A DNA stretch of 64,000 nt. Source: Oscillospiraceae bacterium. Its GTDB lineage: Bacteria; Bacillota; Clostridia; Oscillospirales; Ruminococcaceae. The notes below the pieces were generated by a model that was not told where the DNA came from, did not search any database, and was given only the letters and a program-made list of their open reading frames with translations. The position numbers were made by a program, and so were the translations under genes. Shown here in pieces: positions 10,051 to 19,674 of this stretch. Where the stretch lies: assembly GCA_902779915.1 (NCBI GenBank), contig CACZDM010000005.1, positions 23,198 to 87,197 on the forward strand, written 5' to 3'. How positions within the stretch are numbered: position 1 is the stretch's first letter; each line of letters begins with the position of its first letter.

Positions 10051-10101
10051 GCAACACAAAAAGCTGATGGTCGGCGTGGCTGTCGGCTTTTGTTGCTTTT
10101 T
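10051..10101 (+). terminator. Terminator after tuf
   Basis: GCAACACAAAAAGC pairs with GGCTTTTGTTGC around a ~19-base loop, followed by TTTTTT. It ends the str cluster. Confidence 0.8.
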
Positions 10102-10163
10102 TGCTTAAATTTTAGTATAATTAGAAATGGTTTATATGTTATTTTGAAATGGAGCGATATATA

Positions 10164-11288
10164 TTGCGCATATTACATACATCTGACTGGCATATTGGAA
10201 GATTTTTGAATAAATATAGTTTAATTGAAGATCAATCATATTTTTTAGATTGGCTTGCTTTGGTTTTAAAAAGTGAAAAAATAGACCTGCTGCTTGTCGC
10301 GGGAGACATCTATAACAGCGCAATTCCCTCGGCTGAAGCGGTTGCTTTGCTTGATGAATTTTTGACAAAAGTGATCCTGGATCTGAAAATACCAACCTTA
10401 ATCATATCAGGTAATCATGACTCTCCGAAAAAATTAAGCTTCTCTTCAAAAATATTAGAACATTCTGGGCTCGTGATTTGCGGAGGAGTCAGCGGAATAA
10501 CGCATTTTAAACTAAACTTCGATTCCAGATCAATCGGATTTGTCCTTGTTCCATACATAGACCCCGCTATGGTTAAAGAATATTTTGGCGTTGAAAAAAT
10601 TTCGAGTTTTGACGCGGCGCTTGAATTGGTTGCTCAAAAGAAAATATATGATAAAATTTGCTGCGATATAAACGTATTGTGTACACATGGAACGTATATG
10701 GATTTTGGAGCGTCAGACCTTGAATTTTGCGACTCGGAAATTTCAATCGGCGGAAGCGACATCATCAATTTGCAAAAGTTTAAAAAGTTCGATTATATCG
10801 CGCTTGGTCATTTGCACGGTCCGCAAAAAGCAGGAAAACATGGCCGCTATTCTGGCTCGCCTTTGAAATATTCTGTTAGCGAAGCAAACCACAAAAAGCA
10901 GGTTTTAATTGTTGACATAGATACTGCAAAAAATATTAAAATTGAAAAAATATTTGTTGAGCCGATGAGGGATTTGAGAATAATTAGAGGAAAATTTGAG
11001 GATATTATGAAAACAAAAACTAATGACTATGTTTCAATTCAGCTAACAGACGAACAGTTTATTATAGATCCACATTCTAGAATAAAACAAAATTGTCCGA
11101 ATATTTTAGACTTGAGTTATGTAAATATAAAATTAGAAAGTGTCCAAACTGCTCAAATTGTGATAAAAAAGTCTCCAAACGAATTGTTCTCGGAATTTTA
11201 TCAGCATATCGTTGGAAAAGAAATGAATGTTTTTGAAAAGCAATTTTTTGAAAACATCCTGGAGGAGCTTAAAAATGAAACCGCTTAA
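10164..11288 (+). CDS. sbcD: Exonuclease SbcCD, nuclease subunit SbcD
   Basis: Mre11-type metallophosphoesterase that, with SbcC, cuts hairpin and protein-blocked DNA ends. The TTG at 10164 is preferred as start because it gives the family N-terminus LRILHTSDWHIGR and has GGAGCG seven bases upstream; an ATG at 10149 overlaps that site. Metal-binding motifs: SDWHIGR, VAGDIYNS, SGNHDSP, THGTYMD and LGHLHGPQ. About 374 residues, normal. The 3' end overlaps sbcC by 14 bases, indicating translational coupling. Confidence 0.95.
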   Translation: MRILHTSDWHIGRFLNKYSLIEDQSYFLDWLALVLKSEKIDLLLVAGDIYNSAIPSAEAVALLDEFLTKVILDLKIPTLIISGNHDSPKKLSFSSKILEHSGLVICGGVSGITHFKLNFDSRSIGFVLVPYIDPAMVKEYFGVEKISSFDAALELVAQKKIYDKICCDINVLCTHGTYMDFGASDLEFCDSEISIGGSDIINLQKFKKFDYIALGHLHGPQKAGKHGRYSGSPLKYSVSEANHKKQVLIVDIDTAKNIKIEKIFVEPMRDLRIIRGKFEDIMKTKTNDYVSIQLTDEQFIIDPHSRIKQNCPNILDLSYVNIKLESVQTAQIVIKKSPNELFSEFYQHIVGKEMNVFEKQFFENILEELKNETA

Positions 11289-14205
11289 ACTCAAAATGTC
11301 CGCCTTTGGGCCATACGCAAAAACCGAAGAGATAGATTTTAATTTGTTCAAAAATGACAGCTTGTTTTTGATTTCCGGCGACACGGGGTCTGGAAAAACA
11401 ACGATTTTTGACGCTATTTGCTTTGCCCTGTATGGCAGCGTCAGCGGACAAAGAAAAGAAGCCAGGAGCGTGAAAAGTGATTTTTCTGATGAAAAAAGTT
11501 TGTGCTATGTTGAATTGGAATTTGAGTCCGGGGGCAAAAAATATGGAATCTATCGGGCTCCAGATCAAATAGTCAAAAAATCTCGAGGCGAAGGATTCAA
11601 GCAGCAAAAGCATCAAGCGGAATTAAGATTGCCGGATGGAAAAATAGAAAATAATATAAAAAAAATAACTTGTTTAATAAATGATCAAATAATTGGAATA
11701 GATAGGACTAATTTCAACAAACTTGTCATGTTGCCGCAAGGCCAATTCCAAAAGTTGTTGACTGAAAAAGGTGAGGAACAATCCAAAACCTTTAGAAAAC
11801 TTTTTGGGACTCAAATATATGAAACAATATCAAATAAAATTTTTGAACACAAGCAAAAAATATTAAAACGATATGAAGAATTTCACAAAAATACAGTCGA
11901 AAAAATTAGAAATATTATAATAAATAATGATAAATTCGAAAAATCAATAAATAATGGAGATTTTAAGATATGCGATGTTATTGATCTGCTGGCAAAGCAA
12001 ATTTTAGATGACGAGTCAGAATTAAACGACTTAACAGCAAAATTAAAAGACATAGACATAAATTTGCAAAATATTGAAGCAAAAATTCAAATGGCGGTTC
12101 GAGCGGAAAAAAAGCAAATTGAAAAGAAAAAATTGGAAGAATATATTGGTAAATTAATGTTAAATAAATTAAATAAAGAAGAAATTGATGAAAAAAATCA
12201 AATTATTAGAAAAATTGAGAAAGCAGAATCAATATATTCGGTATATCAAAATTTAAGCGATGACTTGATAAATAAAAGAAATAGCATTGAAAATTTAGAG
12301 AAAAAAATTGAAAATCAAAATAAAAGTCTAGATATTGCCAAAAAAAATATTGAAAGCATTAAAAGTTTACAAAAACAAATAAAAAAGATTGATCTTGAAC
12401 ATATTAAACTTTTAGAAATTAGGAATATTTTTGAATTGATTAGAAAAATTGACTCTGAAACAAAAAAAATAGAATCCAAGTTAAAAAAAGCAAATGAAGA
12501 GCTTGAGATTTTAGAGGCTAAAGACAAACTTTTAGTTTTAAAAAATGAAGCTCTGGCTGAAAAAAATCAAATTGAAAATTTAAAAAAATTGCGAAACCTA
12601 TTAAATGACCGTTCAATTTGTGAAAAAAAAATTAGGCAATGTGAAACAAAATATTTGGAAGGATGTCGAAAATTTTATGAACAGCAGGCATATATTTTGT
12701 CGCAAACTTTAAAAAGCGGCAAACCCTGCCCTGTGTGTGGATCACTTAATCATCCGAAAAAACCTGGTCAGCAAGAAAAAAATTTAGTAAATCAAGATAT
12801 GATTGAAAAACTGCGGGAAACAGTTGACGATAACAAAAATAAATTAATAAAAATCAACGGCGAGATAAATATATTAATTTCATCAACAAAAGATATTGAT
12901 AGCGTTGAAAATTTAACATGTTTAAATGATTTTATAAAATCTCATGAGAAAAATTTAAAAAAAATTCGCCAAGAATTAAAAACAAAAATTCCTAAATTCC
13001 TCTGGAAAATCGAGGTTGATGAGAAAATAGATTATGGTGATAATATATCAAGGGTCCAAACCGAAAAAACAACTCTTGTCGCAAATTATGATCAATTAAT
13101 TAAACAAAAATTGAATTATGTAAAAAAAATACCTGATGAGTTTGAAAACATAGAATCACTTAATAAATATGACGCAAAAATTTTAAACGATAAGGATTTG
13201 CTAAACCAAAAAATCGAAGAAATTAAAGATCAAAAATCCATCCAAGAAAACAAGCTCAATGGCTTGCTGGGCGAGCTAAAGTCTGCTAAATCAAATTTTT
13301 TAGAAATTCAAAATAAAGCCTCAAATTCAAAAAAAGATTTGGATGAAAAATTAAAAAGCGCCGGCCTTTCTATGAAAAATTTTCTTAAATTGTTGCTGGA
13401 AATTGAAGATATTAAAAAAGAGGTGGCTAGGGGTGAAAAAATTTTAAAGGAAATTGAAATAAAAACAACAGAATTGAAAATATTAGAAAAAGATTTAAAA
13501 ACATCAAAACCAGAACTAATTGAAAATGCAAAAAAAATAAAATCACAAATGCAGCTTCAGAAGCAAAAATTTCATACTCAAGAGAAAAATTTTATAAATA
13601 GGCTGGTAATAAATAAAAACTGTTTGAGCGAGCTAAATAAAAATTATGATGAAATTCAAAAATTAGAGCAGCAATATAAAATCGCAAAAATCATGAGCGA
13701 AGTCGCAAAAGGCGGAAGGAAAAGAATTGGATTTGAAAAGTATGTCCTGTCGGCGTGCGTCAATGAAGTTTTAACATTCGCAAATATATGGCTTTGTAAA
13801 ATAACTTCGGGCAGGTATAGTTTTTCCAAAATAAATCAAATAAATTCGCAGGATTTGGATTTAAACATATTCGACACATTTAGCGGAAAAGTCCGAAACG
13901 TCGCAACGCTTTCAGGAGGAGAGACATTTGCGGCTTCCCTATCGCTTTCTTTAGGGCTTTGTGATGTCATTTCCAACCGGTCTGGCGGGATTGAATTGGG
14001 AACCATGCTGATTGACGAAGGCTTTGGAACTTTAGACTCTGAGTATTTAAACAGCGTCATCCAGTCTCTATCCACATTGCAAAAATCAGGGAGAATTATT
14101 GGACTAATATCACATATTCCTGAATTAAAGGGACAAATTCGATCTCAAATTCAAATAACTCAAAACAATTCCTGCGGCGGCAGCAAAATAACAGTTGTGC
14201 ACTAG
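11275..14205 (+). CDS. sbcC: Exonuclease SbcCD, ATPase subunit SbcC
   Basis: Rad50-like SMC-family ATPase partner of SbcD, 976 residues from the ATG at 11275, which has GGAGGAG upstream inside the end of sbcD. The N-terminal Walker A is GDTGSGKTTIFDAICFALYG. Two long Lys/Glu/Asn-rich coiled coils flank a zinc hook CPVCGSLNH. The C-terminal lobe has the signature LSGGETFAASLSLSLGL and Walker B LIDEGFGTLD. The coiled coils are strongly AT-rich with many Lys and Asn codons. It ends tail to tail with potD. Confidence 0.96.
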   Translation: MKPLKLKMSAFGPYAKTEEIDFNLFKNDSLFLISGDTGSGKTTIFDAICFALYGSVSGQRKEARSVKSDFSDEKSLCYVELEFESGGKKYGIYRAPDQIVKKSRGEGFKQQKHQAELRLPDGKIENNIKKITCLINDQIIGIDRTNFNKLVMLPQGQFQKLLTEKGEEQSKTFRKLFGTQIYETISNKIFEHKQKILKRYEEFHKNTVEKIRNIIINNDKFEKSINNGDFKICDVIDLLAKQILDDESELNDLTAKLKDIDINLQNIEAKIQMAVRAEKKQIEKKKLEEYIGKLMLNKLNKEEIDEKNQIIRKIEKAESIYSVYQNLSDDLINKRNSIENLEKKIENQNKSLDIAKKNIESIKSLQKQIKKIDLEHIKLLEIRNIFELIRKIDSETKKIESKLKKANEELEILEAKDKLLVLKNEALAEKNQIENLKKLRNLLNDRSICEKKIRQCETKYLEGCRKFYEQQAYILSQTLKSGKPCPVCGSLNHPKKPGQQEKNLVNQDMIEKLRETVDDNKNKLIKINGEINILISSTKDIDSVENLTCLNDFIKSHEKNLKKIRQELKTKIPKFLWKIEVDEKIDYGDNISRVQTEKTTLVANYDQLIKQKLNYVKKIPDEFENIESLNKYDAKILNDKDLLNQKIEEIKDQKSIQENKLNGLLGELKSAKSNFLEIQNKASNSKKDLDEKLKSAGLSMKNFLKLLLEIEDIKKEVARGEKILKEIEIKTTELKILEKDLKTSKPELIENAKKIKSQMQLQKQKFHTQEKNFINRLVINKNCLSELNKNYDEIQKLEQQYKIAKIMSEVAKGGRKRIGFEKYVLSACVNEVLTFANIWLCKITSGRYSFSKINQINSQDLDLNIFDTFSGKVRNVATLSGGETFAASLSLSLGLCDVISNRSGGIELGTMLIDEGFGTLDSEYLNSVIQSLSTLQKSGRIIGLISHIPELKGQIRSQIQITQNNSCGGSKITVVH

Positions 14206-14206
14206 G

Positions 14207-15307
14207 CTAATTTTTGATTTGAGTCCATATTTCTTCAATGTGTGTGTTGATTTGTTTAGGTAAATATTTATGAATTTCACACTTTTGTTTAATATTTTCG
14301 GGCGGATACGCTATTTCGCTATACTTAATTTCTTCACATAAATTTTCCCAGGCGCCGCTTATCGCAGTTGAATAGGAAATAAAGTTTGCATTTTCTGTTG
14401 CGATATCTTCCCTACACAAAAAGTCTATAAATTTATGCGCGTTTTCCACATTTTGTGCGTTTTTTGGTATGCACATTCCGTCGACAAACATATTTGACCC
14501 TTCCTCTGGAAAGCAATAAGCCAAATTTTCATTTTCCCTCATCATAGTTAATATGTCGCCCGCATACGCTGGAGTTATTGCGCCCTCGTTGTTTGCCATT
14601 TTGTCAAATATTTGGTCCATAATATACGCTTGGACAAGTGGTTTCTGGGCCTTTAAAAGCGCAGCTGCTTGGTTGATTTCGTCTAAATTTGTTGTGTTGA
14701 GAGAAAAATTTAATAATTTTTCAGCTATTGCAAAACTGTCTCGACTATTTATGAACATGAATATCTCTTTTTCCAATCGCTTATCCCACAAAGCGCTCCA
14801 TCCTTTGACGACCTCGCTCGCTTTTTGGCCCGTCAGCTCTTCAACCAGCGGAACGTTATACACTAGCCCCACAGTTCCCCATGTGTATGGAACGCTGTAT
14901 TCGTCGGTTGGGTCATATCCCAAAACGCTTCCTTTGCAGCTTTGCATGACGCCAGAATAGTTTTTCAGAGACTTTATATTTATCTTTTGAATCATGTTTT
15001 CGTCAATTAATCGTGATATCATGTATTCCGATGGAAAAATTAGATCATATTCAACGCTGCCATATTTCAATTTAGCATACATCTGCTCGTTTGAGTCAAA
15101 GGTTGAAAAAACAGACACCTTAACGCCAGTTTCTTTTTCAAAAGCTTCTATCACATTTAGAGAATTTGCTGTTCCATCAGATAAATATTCTCCCCAGCAA
15201 AATATTTTCAACTCACCATTAGGATATTCTTTCTCCAAACATCCCGGCTGAATCAAACAAATAAACAAAATGAACGAAATTTTTAACACTTGAGTCAACT
15301 TTTTCAT
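14207..15307 (-). CDS. potD: Polyamine ABC transporter, substrate-binding protein
   Basis: Extracytoplasmic spermidine/putrescine receptor of a PotABCD importer, 366 residues from the ATG at 15307, which has GGAG upstream. It has a hydrophobic signal segment and a Cys in the context LIQPGC, a somewhat atypical lipobox, suggesting a lipoprotein. The mature part begins LKIFCWGEYLSDG, the typical PotD opening, with YDLIFPSEYMISRL and TYGT-like PYTWGTVGLVYN further on and WSALWDKRLE in mid-protein. Last gene of the operon; its stop nearly touches that of sbcC on the other strand. Confidence 0.92.
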   Translation of the reverse strand: MKKLTQVLKISFILFICLIQPGCLEKEYPNGELKIFCWGEYLSDGTANSLNVIEAFEKETGVKVSVFSTFDSNEQMYAKLKYGSVEYDLIFPSEYMISRLIDENMIQKINIKSLKNYSGVMQSCKGSVLGYDPTDEYSVPYTWGTVGLVYNVPLVEELTGQKASEVVKGWSALWDKRLEKEIFMFINSRDSFAIAEKLLNFSLNTTNLDEINQAAALLKAQKPLVQAYIMDQIFDKMANNEGAITPAYAGDILTMMRENENLAYCFPEEGSNMFVDGMCIPKNAQNVENAHKFIDFLCREDIATENANFISYSTAISGAWENLCEEIKYSEIAYPPENIKQKCEIHKYLPKQINTHIEEIWTQIKN

Positions 15308-15342
15308 TTTAATCTCCAAATAATCCTTGTTGGTTTTATTTT

Positions 15343-16143
15343 TTATTTTTTAATTTTTATTTTCTTCGATCTAATGTCTAGAAAATTCATAAATATTAGC
15401 ATAATTAATATTAAAACTAGTAAAATGGCAAATAAAGCGTTGATTTTAGGAGTGATCCGCTTTCTGGCCATTGAATATATTAAAACAGGAAGGGTTTGAA
15501 ACGAGCTGCCGGCTGTGAAGTAACTGACGGCAAAATCATCGAAGGAAATCGAAAACGCCATGACCAAAGCACTAATTACACCAGAAGTTATTTGCGGAAA
15601 AATTATTTTTATAAAAGCTTTGCTCGGAGTGCAACCTAGGTCTAAAGCTGCATCTAGCATATTCGGGTCAACCTGCCTGACCTTGGGCAAAACAGTCAAA
15701 ACAACATACGGCATACATATTGTGATATGCGTGATTAAAACGGTTAAAAAACCCAAACTCCCCCCAACAACATTTAGTATAAAAATCATCAACAGCATGA
15801 GTGATATTCCCATAACAACATCAGAATTTACTATTGGTATATAGTTTAGATTCATAACAACAGACTGGCTTTTTCTTTTCATTTTTACAATTTGTAGAGC
15901 TGCCAAAGTCCCAATAACAGTCGCAATAATTGAAGCTAACGTTGCTAAAATGAAGGAATTAAAAAGCGAGCTTACTATGACTTTGTCTTTAAATAACTCA
16001 ATAAACCAATTTAAAGTGAATCCAGTAAACAAAGTTCGAGATTTTATTTTGTTGAATGCAAAAATTATGACGACAAAAATTGGCAGATATAAAAAAATCA
16101 ACACCATAGTCACACATATTCGAAACAAACATTTATTTTTCAA
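15343..16143 (-). CDS. potC: Polyamine ABC transporter, permease
   Basis: 266-residue inner permease with about six membrane segments and a coupling loop LDAALDLGCTPSKAFIKIIFPQ, the EAA motif that contacts PotA. The N-terminal segment is VLIFLYLPIFVVIIFAFNK. Its ATG overlaps the stop of potB (ATGA), so it is translationally coupled. Expected membrane partner of PotB for spermidine/putrescine uptake. Confidence 0.93.
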   Translation of the reverse strand: MKNKCLFRICVTMVLIFLYLPIFVVIIFAFNKIKSRTLFTGFTLNWFIELFKDKVIVSSLFNSFILATLASIIATVIGTLAALQIVKMKRKSQSVVMNLNYIPIVNSDVVMGISLMLLMIFILNVVGGSLGFLTVLITHITICMPYVVLTVLPKVRQVDPNMLDAALDLGCTPSKAFIKIIFPQITSGVISALVMAFSISFDDFAVSYFTAGSSFQTLPVLIYSMARKRITPKINALFAILLVLILIMLIFMNFLDIRSKKIKIKK

Positions 16144-16955
16144 TTTAATAAAGCCTCCGTTTCGGTTTTATCAAATTTTCGAGTTATTGCCATTATTAAA
16201 GCAATTATTATCATCAAAACAAAAGACAGCGCCGAACCAAGCCATGGGTTATATGTTGACCCCATAAACTGCGACTCGATCAAATCGCCAACCAAAGCGT
16301 TTGAACCTCCCCCGAGCATTTGAGATATGATGAAAGTTGACGTTGCTGGAACAAAGACCATCGAAACTCCAGAAACAATCCCGGGAACAGAAAGAGGGAG
16401 AATGATTCGGCGAAAGGTCTGCAGGCTGTTTGCTCCTAAATCATTTCCAGCTTCAATTAAATTTTTGTCTATTTTACTAATTGTTGTATATATTGGAATA
16501 ATCATGAAAGGCAAAAAGTCATACACCATTCCAAGGATCACTGCGCCAGGTGTGTTTATCATGCGAAGTTGGGGCAATCCCAAAGTCTTTAAAAAATTAT
16601 TTATCAGTCCATTTTTTTCCAAAATTGTCATCCAAGCGTATGTCCGAAGCAAAAGATTTGTCCACATAGGCAGCATTATCAAAATAATTAATAATTTTTG
16701 CGTTAACTTTGAAAATTTAGTTATAAAACAAGCAAATGGATATGAAATCACGAGACAAATAATCGTTGCAGCTAGAGCAAAAGCCAGAGAACGCGCAATA
16801 ACTCCCCAATAATTCCCGATTTTTAAAATGTTTTCAAATGTTAATCCACAGGATTCGTTTGTGAATGAAAACCAAATTATCATTAAAAACGGAATTAATG
16901 TGAACAAAATCATAAAAAGTCCATATGGCAAAAATTTTAAAGAAAACCTATTCAA
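16140..16955 (-). CDS. potB: Polyamine ABC transporter, permease
   Basis: About 271-residue permease with six membrane segments and the EAA loop [28 protein letters not shown] at 16955 (start [12 protein letters not shown]) is chosen because GGAGG lies nine bases before it inside the end of potA; a longer reading from 16985 overlaps potA by 38 bases. It overlaps potA at its start and potC at its end, so A, B and C are tightly coupled. Confidence 0.92.
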   Translation of the reverse strand: MNRFSLKFLPYGLFMILFTLIPFLMIIWFSFTNESCGLTFENILKIGNYWGVIARSLAFALAATIICLVISYPFACFITKFSKLTQKLLIILIMLPMWTNLLLRTYAWMTILEKNGLINNFLKTLGLPQLRMINTPGAVILGMVYDFLPFMIIPIYTTISKIDKNLIEAGNDLGANSLQTFRRIILPLSVPGIVSGVSMVFVPATSTFIISQMLGGGSNALVGDLIESQFMGSTYNPWLGSALSFVLMIIIALIMAITRKFDKTETEALLN

Positions 16956-18336
16956 ATTTTTCAACCTCCACTTGACTAAAATCAAATTTTAAACCAAGCT
17001 CTGTCCCAACTTCTTCTTCATTTTCCGAGTGGACTAATATATATTTGTCATTTTCCTCCTCGTCTTCATAATAAAAATACATTTCGTTATATGCGCCTTT
17101 ATATATTATCGAGTCCAGCGGCAAAACCAGATCAGCAAAATCGCTGGAAACCAGGTGGATGCTTTCGGGGGGGATGGTTAGTTTGACTTGACATCCAACA
17201 TCGAGGTTCAAAAAAACCCTTTTAAATTCAACATCCAAAAATTTTATAGTGTCTTCATCAATAACCGTAGCCATCATAATATTTGTCATTTGGTCGAATA
17301 ATTTTGACATTATATGAATATCATCCGGCGAAAAGTTCAGCCCAATTTCTTCGCCTTTTTTCAAATGTTTAGTGGTTTGAACCAACCAATACATATTTTG
17401 AGCGTAAACCTCCATTTCATAGTGAACACCCTTGAAAACAACAGAATCTATTTTTCCAACAAATTTTGCGCCATTGCTGTCTTTTGGAACAATCTGCAAA
17501 TCCTCAGGCCGAATAACAACGTCAACAGGCTGCCCCGGCTTAAATCCTTTATCAACGCAGTCAAACTCCTTTTTTGCAAAATAAACCCTATAGTCTTTAA
17601 GCATTACGCCGTTTAATATATTGCTTTGGCCGATAAAGTCCGCAACAAAGGCGTTTTTTGGCTCATTATATATTTGCTCCGGAGTCCCAATCTGCTGGAT
17701 TTCGCCCTCATTCATGACAACAACAGTGTCGCTCATGGTTAAGGCTTCTTCTTGGTCATGCGTGACATATATAAAAGCAGTGTCGAGACTTTGCTGCATC
17801 TCTTTTAGCTCCAGCTGCATCTGTTTCCTAAGCTTCAAATCCAAAGCGCAAAGCGGCTCATCAAGCAACAAAATCTTAGGCCGATTAACCAAGGCTCTCG
17901 CAATCGCGATCCTTTGCTGCTGGCCCCCGGAAAGTTGGAATGGCCGACGACGCTCAAACCCCTCCAAATTGACAACTTTTAAAAGCCTGGAAACGCGCTC
18001 CTTTATCTCATTTTTAGGCATTTTCTTTATTTTCAGGCCAAAAGCTATGTTTTCAAAAACGTTTAGATGGGGAAACAGGGCATATCGCTGGAAAACTGTG
18101 TTGACATTGCGTTTGTGGGGCGGATCGTTTGTTATATTTTTATTCTCAAAAAAAACCTCACCCGAATCTGGCTTTAAAAAGCCCGCAATTATCCTCAGAG
18201 TTGTTGTTTTCCCACAGCCAGAAGGCCCCAAAAAAGTGACAAATTCTCTATCGCGTATATATAAATTCAACTTATCTAGAATTTGTTCTCCTTCAAAAGA
18301 AATAGATATATCCTTTAGTTCAAGTATATTGTTCAT
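16948..18336 (-). CDS. potA: Polyamine ABC transporter, ATPase, with extended C-terminus
   Basis: Energises the PotBC channel in the cytosol. Walker [15 protein letters not shown]-loop [13 protein letters not shown], signature [15 protein letters not shown], Walker [13 protein letters not shown] and the switch His in VTHDQEEAL are all present. The protein is about 462 residues, longer than the usual 360-380. The tail contains two TOBE-like blocks with matching starts, [16 protein letters not shown] and [19 protein letters not shown], so the regulatory domain appears duplicated or extended. The ATG at 18336 gives the usual [12 protein letters not shown] start; one at 18357 is also possible. 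First pot gene, 30 bases behind the GT2 gene. Confidence 0.93.
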   Translation of the reverse strand: MNNILELKDISISFEGEQILDKLNLYIRDREFVTFLGPSGCGKTTTLRIIAGFLKPDSGEVFFENKNITNDPPHKRNVNTVFQRYALFPHLNVFENIAFGLKIKKMPKNEIKERVSRLLKVVNLEGFERRRPFQLSGGQQQRIAIARALVNRPKILLLDEPLCALDLKLRKQMQLELKEMQQSLDTAFIYVTHDQEEALTMSDTVVVMNEGEIQQIGTPEQIYNEPKNAFVADFIGQSNILNGVMLKDYRVYFAKKEFDCVDKGFKPGQPVDVVIRPEDLQIVPKDSNGAKFVGKIDSVVFKGVHYEMEVYAQNMYWLVQTTKHLKKGEEIGLNFSPDDIHIMSKLFDQMTNIMMATVIDEDTIKFLDVEFKRVFLNLDVGCQVKLTIPPESIHLVSSDFADLVLPLDSIIYKGAYNEMYFYYEDEEENDKYILVHSENEEEVGTELGLKFDFSQVEVEKFE

Positions 18337-18387
18337 ATTTTTCAAACCCAATTCCATTATATTGAAATTAAAAAACCATATTTTAAA

Positions 18388-19389
18388 TCAAGCTGATTTA
18401 TTCAAATAGTTGGCTTTCATCTTCCTAAAAGAAAGTCTTTGCCAAAGCGGCAGCAAATCTATGGCGCTGTCTTGTTTCAACTCGTTTCCAATGGCGTCCA
18501 TAAATAATTGGAGCGCTCCGTCTTTTTTCAACCAACCACCAAAACTCAAAAACCATTTTAAAAATTCAAGTTTGGCGGAATCATTTTCAAAATAACCATT
18601 ATTTTTCCAGTTATTATATACAAAATTCAAATTTTGAGCCAAACTCATCAGAGCTTTTTTATAATTTCTTGTGTGAGTCAGTGAACATATATTATACTTA
18701 TAGTAATATAATTTATCCGAGCAAAAAACGGTTTTTTTGGCTTTGGGAAAGCATGTCATGTTAAAGCTTATATCTTCGGCAAAACTTGACAATTCGTCAA
18801 ACTTCAGGCCATTTTCCTTTAAAAAGCGCGACCTATATAAACCATCCCAAACATATCCATATCCTATCATCCCAAATCTAGGGCCAAAACGCGTTCTCGC
18901 AGGAGCCACTTTGCCAACGGATAAAGGAACATGAAACCCGCATTTAACAATGTCTGCATCCTCTTGCTTTGCCAGATTATATAGCTTTTGGGACATATTC
19001 ACTGATATATGGTCGTCAGAATCAACAAATTGTATATATTCGCCTGAGGACATCTCAATTCCGCGATTTCGAGCGCAAGATGGCCCCCCATTTTTTTGGT
19101 GATATACTTTAAATCTTGAGTCAAGTTTTGCATATTCATCCAAAATCAGGCCGCTTCCATCGGTTGAGCCATCATCGACGCAAATTATTTCGATGTTTTT
19201 CAAGGTTTGATTTTTAACGCTGTCTAAACAGCTTTTCAAAAGATTTTTATTTACATTATAGACGGGTATTACGATTGAAACTTCGGGCTCAGCACAATAT
19301 CCCCCAAAAGGAATTAAAAATATGCAAAAAACAACAAACAATGTCAATGATATCAAAATTTTTATGATATGTAAAGCAGCTTTTTTCAC
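18388..19389 (-). CDS. GT2-family glycosyltransferase with N-terminal signal peptide
   Basis: 333 residues from a GTG start with AGGGG upstream. Residues 1 to about 33 are a Sec signal: KK, a long hydrophobic run ISLTLFVVFCIFLIPF, then GGYCAEPE with a plausible cut after CA. The rest is a GT-A glycosyltransferase 2 fold: VSIVIPVYNVNKNLLKSCLD, IICVDDGSTDGSG, CARNRGIEMSSGEYIQFVDS and the DSDD metal motif. Such enzymes use cytosolic UDP-sugars, so export is odd; in other bacteria they remain inside or are membrane anchored by C-terminal helices, absent here. A paralogue with the same layout lies at 56381. It reads into potA with only 30 bases between, so they may share a transcript. The acceptor is unknown. 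Confidence 0.85.
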   Translation of the reverse strand: MKKAALHIIKILISLTLFVVFCIFLIPFGGYCAEPEVSIVIPVYNVNKNLLKSCLDSVKNQTLKNIEIICVDDGSTDGSGLILDEYAKLDSRFKVYHQKNGGPSCARNRGIEMSSGEYIQFVDSDDHISVNMSQKLYNLAKQEDADIVKCGFHVPLSVGKVAPARTRFGPRFGMIGYGYVWDGLYRSRFLKENGLKFDELSSFAEDISFNMTCFPKAKKTVFCSDKLYYYKYNICSLTHTRNYKKALMSLAQNLNFVYNNWKNNGYFENDSAKLEFLKWFLSFGGWLKKDGALQLFMDAIGNELKQDSAIDLLPLWQRLSFRKMKANYLNKSA

Positions 19390-19474
19390 AAAAAATCAAC
19401 CCCTAATTTCAAATTTTTTGTTAAAATTACACAATTTTGAATCTGAGCTTAACAAATAAAACCACACACATACT

Positions 19475-19503
19475 ATTTTAAAATTATTATCATTAATTGT
19501 CAA
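19475..19503 (-). promoter_or_regulatory. Promoter for GT2 (and probably potABCD)
   Basis: Minus-strand TTGACA (19498-19503) and TAAAAT (19475-19480), 17-base spacer, about 85 bases before the GT2 start. No terminator is seen between GT2 and potA, so it may also serve the pot genes. Confidence 0.75.
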
Positions 19504-19565
19504 GAGGCTTTGCTTTTTGAAAAAAAATAAAGCCCTCAATCAATCTGACATAATGTCAGTAATTT

Positions 19566-19594
19566 TTGACAATTTTTTTACTGTGTGATATAAT
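19566..19594 (+). promoter_or_regulatory. Promoter for the NRPS-like gene
   Basis: TTGACA at 19566-19571 and TATAAT at 19589-19594 with a 17-base spacer, divergent from the GT2 promoter about 65 bases away. Confidence 0.85.
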
Positions 19595-19674
19595 TTTAAT
19601 GTGGTTGCGGATTGATGTTTTCAAAATCACCTACAAAATCACTTAAATTTTAGAATGTATGGGAGGTTTAAGGT

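Noticed and set aside
14100..14300. Terminator between the convergent sbcC and potD genes
   Set aside because: The genes abut with one base between stops and I see no hairpin with a T run there.
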